A stretch of DNA of 64,000 nt from Tetraselmis striata (taxonomy: Eukaryota; Chlorophyta; Chlorodendrophyceae; Chlorodendrales; Chlorodendraceae), in assembly GCA_006384855.1 (NCBI GenBank), contig VCJN01003156.1, positions 1-64,000 of the forward strand, written 5' to 3'. Shown in pieces: positions 38,059 to 49,785 of this stretch (position 1 is the first letter of the stretch; each line of letters begins with the position of its first letter). The position numbers and the translations under genes are program-made. A model generated the notes under the pieces. It ran no database searches. It was given only the letters and a program-made list of their open reading frames with translations, and had not been told where the DNA came from.

Positions 38059-39378
38059 CGCCGCCGTTGACGTGGCACCGCCCCGCGCCGGGGAAACTTT
38101 TTTGTGCCAAGCACGACGCACGGCTGATCCAAAGGCCGGGCGCGGCAGTCAGGCGACGGCCTCTCGACCCTCCCCTACGGTTCTACTATGACCTGCTAAT
38201 ACTCCTTAGTGCTTGCTGCCATGCTGGCTGATGCCCGTGCTTGTGCACACAGCTCCAGTGCCAGGCAGCAGAGGACGCCCCCGCTGATGGATGCTCGCGC
38301 AGTGTACGCGCGATTCGCCCTGCTGTAGTAGCGACTCGCGTGGCCTGGCGAGGCGGCGGGCCGGAATTTCTAGAAGAAATTCTTGGCAGCGGATTTGAGA
38401 CAAGTCAACATTTTGTAGGTCGCTAATAAGTACTCTGCAATGTCGTCCGATTGATGATGATTTAAAAATCGCAGCTAATAATTTGCTGAAAATACGGCTG
38501 GAAATAGTCACTATGACCCGATATCCATAAAGGATTTAATCAAGGACTTGATAGTAAGTAATAATCATCATGATTTTTATTTGACGAGTACTAACCATCG
38601 GATTCTTGTTCTAGGGACTACACTGACGGTCAGCCAGCCGGGAAAACACGGCATCGTTCCAATAATCCATACGACACCTCTGCCGCCGGTGGTGCTCGGC
38701 GAGCCCCCAGCTGTGACAGCGTCCCTCCGCATTCAGTGGTGATGTAACAGTGTCAGCCGAGTCCCCGCCTGATGCCGTATCCATCTATCTGTGTCTATTG
38801 GCGACCAATCTATATGAACGTCCCCCCCCCCCCCCCCCCTTCCCCGCAGGCCCACCTACTAATCCGCATCCCCGAAACACAGCAGTGTGCCATGATCCGC
38901 ACCAGTGACGAAGAGGTTACATTCTGTATCTGACTAACTAGAGCCGGGATCATCTCCGGCGGCTACCGAGGGAACTACTGGGCCATGCCAGGACAGGACC
39001 GCTCCAGGGGCGCACCGCCAGACATGGGCGCGAGGACACTACTACAGAGCTCGAAATGGCCGCTCACGCGTGTGGCGGCACGCAACATACGGACGGCCGG
39101 TGCTGCCACTGACGAGAACGCATGCCAGCCTATTATTCACAATCCTTCATATGCAATGACCACCGGGGTGGCCCTGCCGTACCATGACACACACAGCTAT
39201 CATGCTCTACCTACATGTACATGAGAGGGGGTGGAAAGGGGGGGGGGGGAGGGGGAGACAGAGCCCAGAGGGCGCGCTGGTTCAGGCCTTGCTCCAGGGA
39301 GGCATGGCGGGCGGAGCGCAGAGCATCGGCTGTTTTGGCGTGTTTATTCCCTCCCTCCGGGGGGATGTCGGCGGCCGC
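38059..39378. other. Region between GH3 and the amylase-like gene
   Basis: Probably contains the GH3 promoter on its left side and the 3' UTR of the amylase-like gene on its right. A poly-C run (about 38821-38840) and a G-rich run (39238-39254) occur. No gene recognised. Confidence 0.35.
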
Positions 39379-42370
39379 TCATGAGCGGTCTGCCAGGTAC
39401 ACGCTCACCGACCTCGGGGCCAGGCCCCCCTCGACGCGCAGGCGCCCGCCCTCCAGCGCCTCCAGCCCCGGGCTGCCGCTCTGCATCTGCCCGCGCGAGA
39501 CCGAGAGGAGGCGCGTGAAGGCGGTGCCAGCCGGGCAGACCTGCGTGAGCTGCGCGTGCGGCGGGACGTCGTCCACCGCCTCGTCCGTGCAGTTGAAGAG
39601 CACGAGCGCGGTCTCGCTGCCGGCGCTCCGCGCGACGGCCAGCTGCTGGTTGGCCACCGCGGCCACGGTGGTGGAGCCGCGGCACAGCGCCGGGTGCGCC
39701 GCGCGCAGCGCCAGCATCTGCGAGACGACGGACGCCCTGCGGCGCTGCTCGGCGTCCAGGGCCTCCGGGGCCGGGGGCACGCGCCGCACGTCGGCGTCGC
39801 AGCCCGCGCCGCCGTCCTTGGTGGAGCGCCCCTCCATGCCGAACTCGTCGCCGTAGTAGAGGCAGGGCATGCCGCCCACGCCCAGCAGGAGCGCCGCCTG
39901 CGCGAGCTCAAAGTGCTCCGCGCAGCGCAGGCGGTCCGCGAGGCGCGTCATGTCGTGGTTGCCCACAAACTCCAGCAGCGTCAGCCCGCCGTACTCCCGC
40001 CTGCGAGCGCTGCAGGCAGTGCGCGAGCTCGTAGTAGTTCTCGTCGTTCAGGCTGCTCCACAGCGCCTTGGAGAGCTGGTAGTTGGTGGCGGAGTGCAGC
40101 AGCCCGGGGCCCACGCGCTCCCGGTAGTTGCCTTGCGAGGAGAGGGGGAGGCACGGTGCGGGTGGCTCAGCAGGAGGGGCGCAAATGCATAGAACTAGGG
40201 GGGGTGAGGGGGGGATGTCACATATGACGCTAGATGCGCCGCTAGTAGTGTATGGGCATGAGTGTGTACTGAAAATAATAAACAGAAATAAAATCATCAT
40301 GCATTTACCCACATTATTCACAATTCACGGTTTCAAACTTGGAAATTCAAAAAACAAGTGTTTTTATCAGTATCTCAAATGTAGATCGTTAAGCATGACT
40401 CGATTCCGAATGCAGGAATTCTCTTTATTTTCTTATTGAATACAACATTGCTGCAGAGATTTTGACATGACCAGGACGGCACAGCCGGCAGGGGCCGGCA
40501 AGCCGGGAGGCCCGTCGGGTGGGCAATAATGCAGGTGTCACAGGTGCAGAGGAAAGGGGTTAGTGGATCCAACTGGGAAGCGCAGCCAGCCGCGGCCGCC
40601 GGTCTCATATGGGAGCTGGGCAGTAGCGCCTCACCGTGGATGAGCTCCCCGACGATGACGCAGTCGGGCTTGGCGGCCCGGCAGACAGCCGCAAACTCGC
40701 GCCAGAACTCAGGCGCGATCTCGTGCGCCACGTCCAGCCGCCAGCCGTCCACGCCGACGTCCTGCAGCCAGAAGCGCGCGGCGTCGAAGATCATCGCGCG
40801 CACCGCCGGCTCCGCCAGGTTGAGGCGCGGCAGGTTGGCGTGCCCCTCCCAGGATTCGTACTCGAAGCCATCCCCGTCCGGGGAGGTGCCGGGCTTGAGG
40901 TGGTACCAGCTCGCGGTGGGACTTCCCATCCACACATGGCCACGGCGGCACGGCAGCACAGCTGTCAGCGCCATCGCACCGCTGGCAGATGGCGAACAAC
41001 AGGCTGCATCCCAGAGGGTTGACATGTGGTACCCACCTGGCCAGACCCTGCACCACGCACTGCTGGAACGCGGGGTGGCTGCGGCCGGTGTGGTTGAACA
41101 CGCCGTCCAGCACCACCCGGATGCCCTTCGCGTGCAGTCCCTCCACCAGCGCGCGCATGTCCTCCACCGTCCCAAGCCGACGGTCCACCTCCTGGGGAGC
41201 GAGCCAGTGTCAAAAGAAATCAGACAACCTGTGCCATCTGCAGGCATCACACTAAGGCAGGGGGTAGGGAGCGCCGCATGGGATATATCCCCCCGATGGT
41301 GGCGGCCCAATGGCGGCCACTTTCTGGCGACTAGATGCCATAGTCCATATCCCACTGCCTTCCCGTTTCTTTCCTGTGCGGCTATGCATATAAAACCAGC
41401 GGATGTGCATGCCCAATAATGGTTAGGGGCTGTATGTATGTATATGGGTGCCAACGCACCAACACGGACCCGGAAGGGAAGCCTGCTCGCATTGGGGTTG
41501 AGCGCACGCTGCAGGAACACTACTTATAGCTCTGCTCAAGTTTGTCAAATATTTGAGCTCAAACTGGTTGTTACAGTTTTCATTGGCAGTGTTTTGGTAC
41601 CGCGTCAGCACCATGTAATTTATTGCTTTCGGGGGGGGGGGGGGGGGGGGGGGGCGTTGTTGGCTCCACACCTTGTAGTCGGTGGTGTCGTAGCCGTGGG
41701 TGTCCGACTCGCACAGCGGGTTAAACAGCACACAGCCGACGCCGAGGGCCTGCAGGTGGTCGACGTAGCCCGTGACCGCACGCAGCCGCGGAACCGGGTC
41801 CCCGCGGTGATCGTTGCTGGGCGGACAGTCGCAGAAGCCGAGCGGGTAGATTTGATACCACACCGCCGCCGCGGCCCACCCGGGCAGCTCGCCATCACCC
41901 ACCGGCGCGGCCGGGGGCGCCAGCTCCGCCGAGGCGTTGGCAGCAACATCGACGCCAACCTCGCTGGGCCCGTTCGCATCGCTGGGCTCATCGACATCGA
42001 AGTCAGCCTGAAGGCGCAAAGGTTTGCCCTCTTCTGCGGGCGTTAGGCTGCGGTTGGGGCCGCGCTCCCAGGCCAGCACTCGCCCCTCATCGTCCAGCAC
42101 CGCCAGTTTGAACTCGGCGCCCTCCGCTACCTCCCCCTCCCACACGTCGCCCTCGTGCCAGTGCAGCGGGGAGCCGCGCTCCCAGCCGCGCGGCCCCACC
42201 ACGCCCACCGACTGCCCCCACTCCACGTGCTTCTCCACCGTCACCCACACGCCACCCGCCGCGGCAGGGCCGGCGACGGCGCGGGTGATCTGCCGGCGCG
42301 GGGCGCGTGTCGTCGCGCCGACCCGCACGGCCTGGGACAGCCCCGCAGCAGAGACCACGCCTCCCGCCAT
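39379..42370 (-). CDS. CBM20-GH13 alpha-amylase-like maltodextrin hydrolase, four exons, one frameshift
   Basis: Starch/maltodextrin-active alpha-glucan hydrolase. Minus-strand exons 41672-42370, 41037-41191, 40635-40909 and 39379-40131, about 626 aa after correction. After an Arg/Ala-rich, transit-like start comes a CBM20 starch-binding module (VWVTVEKHVEWGQSVGVVG, GSPLHWHEGDVWEGEV). The GH13 barrel follows: VWYQIYPLGF, GVGCVLFNPLCESDTHGYDT, VVLDGVFNHTGRSHPAFQ, DGWRLDVAHE (nucleophile Asp, about residue 344), VIVGELIHG (acid/base Glu, about 373) and VGNHDMTRLA (third Asp, about 436), then GMPCLYYGDEFGMEG. The wording of these motifs is closest to bacterial maltogenic-type GH13 enzymes, so a bacterial origin is possible. 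One extra base near 40000-40001 breaks the frame between LAHCLQRSQ and REYGGLTLLEF; removing it makes all phases agree. Confidence 0.88.
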
Positions 42371-42882
42371 CCCGATACTGCCTTCGAAATAGCGCCGCGA
42401 TCAGCGCTGATGTGGATTTCGCACGGGAAGCCTAGCCGCCCCGGGGATATCAGATGCAGTCAGGGTGCTGGATGAACTACGCGTAATGACACATCTCTCC
42501 AGCGGCAGCAGCTACCGGTACCCTAGTCCCTATCCCTACCGTAGGGACGGGCGGATGGTCGCACGATCGACAGCAGCAGGTGCAAGCGGATGAGTTGCGC
42601 GCGTCCAAGCGCAGCACAAATCGCGAGAGCAGTTCGTACCCGTAGGCGCGGTATGGTACCTGTACACTACCGTCCGCGTACCGCGGTACCGCTACATGTA
42701 CCGAGCAGCAGGCGCACGACCCCCTGCCCCCCTCCCCTGAACTGCGAGGGATGTAGTGGTACATGTGTTTCCGGCCGTCGTAGAGACGCTGCAAGGGTTT
42801 CACTGGTGCCAGTCCTGTCCCGGGGGCGGGAAAACAAATGTAGTGTTTTTTTTTCTTTTATTATATACTATTTGTTGTAATT
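42371..42882. other. Upstream flank of the amylase-like gene with dispersed repeat family D
   Basis: Likely promoter of the minus-strand amylase gene. At about 42771-42833 a stretch with AGAGACGCTGCAAGGGTTTC, then TGCCAGTCCTGTCCCGGGGG matches 59590-59650, which lies near the left end of the LINE region. Confidence 0.5.
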
Positions 42883-45324
42883 ATGTTATTAATTTTGAAT
42901 AGGCTCCCATCAAGAGTATATCAGAACCTCCTCAAGGAAGCCTGCAAGGTTGCCACGGGCAACAAGCTTCAAAACGGCGTGTCGTATCAGCAGACCGCTG
43001 GCAAGTCGATGCGAGCACGACAAGGGCATCTCCATCGGCCTACCTGCGCACCTGCACCGGTCACATCAAGAGAGCCATCGCGAACGCTGTATACAGCGGG
43101 GTTCCACTCACTCCACTGAAGCCAGGAGGCATATTCGTGCCATCGAGTCTTGAGGTCCGCTTTGCCACTGTTGTGAGGTGGTTCCGGGATCGGAAGCACC
43201 CCGTGTTTCCTGACGATGTTAAGGATTGGGCGAATCGAGATATTCATTGCTGGCACCATCTACGCTGACAACTTTCCTTATGGCAAGGTTACCGAGGGAT
43301 GGTACCGCGGCTTCCTTTGCCGTCAGGGCATGCTCACTGGACACTTTAGACTCCTTGAGATGGCTCGACACGAGTGGCTGACGGAGCAGAACCTGGCTGA
43401 CTACTATGAGGTAGCCAAGGGCGTGCTTCTGAAGGTTGGTGTGGCAAGGGTCAATCCTGATTTCCAGCCCGATGTACCATACAGTCAGGAAATCCTCATC
43501 ACTCACCATGAGCGCATCACCAGCTACGATGAGACAAAGCTAGAGCTGGACTGCACCAAGGGGGGCAAGGGAAAGGGAGACAGGATCGTTCATGCATGTC
43601 ATGCGGATGATGGTGAAGGTGTTGTGCCGAAGACCACATCATGTGCGAGTGCAGCCTGTGGCCGCCGTGGAGATGGCAAGGCAATACCCCCCATGATTGT
43701 GTTCTCCTCTGGGGAGACATGGGACCCTGAGTGGTCCCCCCACATTGTGTCTGATGACTTGAAGGACGAGGATGGCAATCCTCTGCCCTGGCGCTACCAA
43801 TGCAATGACAAGGGATCGATGACTGAAGATTTCTGCGTCGCCTACATGCGAGGCATCATGTGGCCTGCCATGGGATGCCCACCACCACGTGACACCCACC
43901 CTGGCCAGCAAGGTGTTGTGATATGTGATGGTGTTGGTGTGCATGTTGGCATCTCTGTGTTGGAAGAGGCTATCAAGAGGGGGATAGAGATCATGCTGCG
44001 GGTGCCAAACCTCAGCTGTATGCTATTATGCTATAATGTGCAATGCTATTGCATGCTGCCAATGTGTTTGCATGCAATGGGGCTGAGACAGTGCGTTGCA
44101 AATTTATTTGTTACACAGAGTGAGTGGAGGCCAGCCAAGCTAGCCAAGTTCACTGAGCGGAACCGTGGCATGCGGGAGGCTGGCCGCAAGATGCTGACGC
44201 TAGGCTTTCAGCACATGGTGCCTCTATTCTTTCCCTGCGGGAAGAATGCCTTTAGTGAAGAACGCAACATGAAGGGATGGGACCTGGAGGGATGCGTGGC
44301 ATTCACCAAGTATCAGCTCTGGAAGTTCAGAGGCAAGCAAGGAACATCGTGGACAACACGCACCTCCAGCGGCAACCCGTTCTCGCGCGCGTCCCAAGTT
44401 TCCACGCGTGCTCCTGGATTGTCTACAGAGCACCAGCAACGTTCATCAACACCCCGTGATGTCAATCCCCTGAAGCTGCCTGCTGATGTCAAGGATGTGG
44501 TGGAGGCTGCCAAGACTGACATCGTGCCCCTTTCACGCGCTCTGCACGCTGACTTCGATGTTGGCGCTGAGCACGCACCTGCTGCGAGCGACCAACCGCA
44601 AGCACCAGCTGGGACGAACAGCGCCTCCCTGCAGTCTCTGCAGGCAGACAACCTGAAGCTCAGAGAGTGGGTCAAGGTGATGAGTGGTTACCTGGAAGCT
44701 GCATCAAGAGATGAGCAAGCAGACGCAGCCCGTCAGAGAGGCCGCATATCATCGAAGGATATGTGGAACCAAGTTGGGAGTGCAACTGGTGATGCATCCA
44801 TCGCCAACGCCCGTGCCAGAGATGGTGAGAGGAAGAGGAAGGCTGATTCAGCTTTCGCAAACAAGCAAGCAGTTGCGAGCAAGAGGCGGGAGACCACAGC
44901 AGAGTCATGTGCAAACGGGGTGGAGCTGCTGAAGCAGATATGGCTGAGTGGCCCTGACTTCATAATTAAGCTGAAGGCCGCCGGGCTGCGCGACCTCATC
45001 CAAGCCTCCAACCCCCTAGCACCGCCCCCAAAAGGCATGAAGGAAGCACTCCTTGCGAAGGTCTTCACCCTGCCGAAGGTCAAGCAAGCTTTAGCCGGCT
45101 ACTCGGCCACACAGTCAGTGCTCTCGTCCGCGGGCGGGCCGTCGGTGGCTGGACCGCATCCGGCGCGGACCGCGCCACCTGCCCCGACACAAGCACCACC
45201 ACCGCCCCCATGTGGCCGAGCCGGAGTTAAGCTTCGAGTACATAGGCGACTCAGGCGACCCTATGTTACAGGACCAGGACACATAGAGGGTGGCCAGTCG
45301 GTGGGTGTGATCTGGCCATTGTAG
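42883..45324 (+). mobile_element. Pogo/DDE-superfamily transposase, degraded
   Basis: The main frame (43216-45324, 702 codons) holds a DDE core: LELDCTKGG (first Asp, residue 112), CGRRGDGKAIPPMIVFSSG, KGSMTEDF and GVVICDGVGVH (second Asp, 238), then FSEERNMKGWDLEGCVAFTK. The third acidic residue should follow LRVPNLS (residues 261-267), but a 101-nt piece with intron-like ends (44018-44118) sits there instead. Upstream frames carry the expected N-terminus in other phases: RLPSRVYQNLLKEACKVATG (42904 on), YLRTCTGHIKRAIANAVYSG and FPDDVKDWANRDI, joining the main frame near 43245. So at least two frameshifts separate the DNA-binding region from the core. The C-terminus has a charged region and a SAP-like stretch (LKAAGLRDLIQA). 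Terminal inverted repeats were not found. Confidence 0.75.
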
Positions 45325-47426
<2,102 letters not shown>

Positions 47427-49186
47427 AGTGCTCACGTGGTGGCGAGGCGCTGTACCACGGGGCGGACTGGCCGAGGTGGCGCGCCCTTGCGCGAATAGAG
47501 AAGCTTCCACCGGGGGCACGATCCTTGCCCAGGTGGTGCTACAGTCCCCCTCCCTCCCCAAACCTAACTGTCTGAGAGGGTTGTATGCCCTGGTGTCCTG
47601 TGGGCACCCATCGCAGCGGAAATCGAGGGTCGCATGTGTACCATAGAGCGCCAGCCGTGTTGCAGGCTGCCACAGGCTACGCGCTTAACGATGTAGGAAC
47701 AACCGCCTCTTTGTAAAACTAGCCATCTCTGTGCCACTTCGCTGCCCATTCATTGCCCATCGTTGACTACACCGCTGCGCTGCCCCTCCCGCCTATAATC
47801 TGGAGGCAATCCCGGGGTCATGTGCACAGGCCTGCAGGGCTGTCCGGAGACCTGGGTGCTGAGCCCTGGCAGGAGTGACAACGCCCCTGCCACTGAGCTT
47901 CCGCCCTTCCCCCCAGAGACCTGCCCGGCCCTCCCTGCAGCTGCGCAACAAGCCGGGTCCGGGCCTCGGCACGAGCTCCTGCGGCATGCAGAAACCCCCA
48001 GTGCTGGAGGGCCAGACCGGCGCGGCAATACTGCCCCCGCTACGGCAGCACCTACTGCGTGGCATATTTCCATTGCTATCATATGACTACGGGTGCTGAG
48101 GTACCGTATGATATACCCCGATGATACCTGCATGATACATTCCTGCTTTAAAGGACCCGTATGATACACCCCAAAATGGGCTTCCATGCAACCTATAAGA
48201 ACCATCGCTACTACAGTTTGTCTCTTTTTTCTTCTACACTTGACCTCTGGCAGGTAGGGCAGGTTCCTATTCACAGCATTCTTTCTTATTACCGCACCGG
48301 CACTCGTACCAGCATAATGATCACGTGCTATTACTGCGAAGTGCTATTGTCTGATGTGTTCATGCGCATAGCCACAACATGGATGGAGCGATCGCTCCTC
48401 ATTGCTGCCTCCGACAAACCTTGAAGCCCGCGCACTGGCCCCTTTTTGATAATGTATGCTCCGTTACCACCCGCATTGTTCCCAGCATACGAGGCGGCGG
48501 TGCCAATTACCCTGCTTCGTATCTGGCAACTGTAAAGAATGTACTCCGTTTTTTTAACAACCACGCCATGACAAGTATAAGACAGGCAGCTCTCCGCCAT
48601 GGCGCGGTAGTCACATCAATACACATGCGGCGCAGGAGTGCCCGGATTTGGCTGCCTTCAGCCATTGTCCCTTGGCGACACCATCGTTATCATTGCCTAA
48701 TATATGTCCGCAGCCAGGGCCTCGGAGTATTTGAAAAGTGCACACGATGTGAGTGCAGACTTTCCACAATGACATGTACGCGAAGGCTGCAGGTTGGCAA
48801 CGACCCTAAACAACAGGAAAGTGGGATGATGAGGCAACCCCGGTCTGATTGCTTGGGTGATGTCCCGGTGATTTGAAAATAAATGCTGAGGGGAGTGGGT
48901 GTGATGAAATGCGGCATCACCACTGTTGGTAGTAGACCCCAGCGCCCAGGGGGGGGGGGGCAACAGAAAGAAGCCTGAAAACCATCAGCCCAACCCTGGC
49001 CCAACTGTAAATTACACTGCCGCTGGTGTGGCATATCGGGTGCGCCCACAATCTAACAGTAGCTAGGGGTAGCTAGGGGCCATCACGTCCAGCATCCCGG
49101 CCGGTGGGCAAGGGGGGTCCAGCATCCCGCAAGGGCAGGGGGGGGGGGCCGCCTGGCACGGAACCCCCCCCTTCCCTTGAGAAGGG

Positions 49187-49219
<33 letters not shown>

Positions 49220-49691
49220 GTGTCGCGCTCGAGGGGGCTACGCGCGAGCAGAGGCGGCTCGGCTGCATCACGCGCCGAGTATGTGCGCGCGATGCACGCT
49301 CGCCGAGAATAAAAAAAGGCGCGCCACCTGGCGGTGCCACGTCGTTATTATTCGTCGAGCGACCGCCACGGCACTCGCAACCCTCACGACCGCGCTTGCT
49401 GGCTGCTAACACGGCCGCCTTGGCACATCCCTGGCTGCCCGAGGTCCGAAGGCCACACACCCCTCAAAGCTGCTCGCAAATGCCGTCTTTTTTTTTCACC
49501 GCCAGCAGTCACTAAGTTATAGGTGTGTTATCGCCGGGTTGCTGCCAATTGAGGGCCAACTTTCGCAGTCAAGGGCGGCGGGGCACAAAGCAGCGCCGAT
49601 TTTTTACCTGCTTGGATTCTCCTAAAACGCCGCGCCGAGACAGTCACCAGCCGGCGCCTCAATCCGCAGTGCACAGTCCTCCGCGCTTTGG

Positions 49692-49724
<33 letters not shown>

Positions 49725-49785
49725 TCTGCTCGCAATTTCCACCCTACATCGGCTCCTTGCTCTTCGGGGGCTCGCCGCCTCAGCG
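47427..49785. other. Region between ATG8 and the SfsA-like gene
   Basis: Holds the ATG8 3' UTR, a family A repeat (48170-48310) and poly-G runs at about 48951-48960, 49187-49218 and 49691-49723. Frames across the poly-G runs are low-complexity artefacts. The last run lies about 60 bp before the start codon of the next gene. Confidence 0.4.
48170..48310 (+). repeat. Dispersed repeat family A, copy 5 (intergenic)
   Basis: CCATGCAACCTATAAGAACC, CTACACTTGACCTCTGGCAG, GTAGGGCAGGTTCC and ATTCACAGCATTC match the other copies. The only copy outside an intron of an identified gene. Confidence 0.65.
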
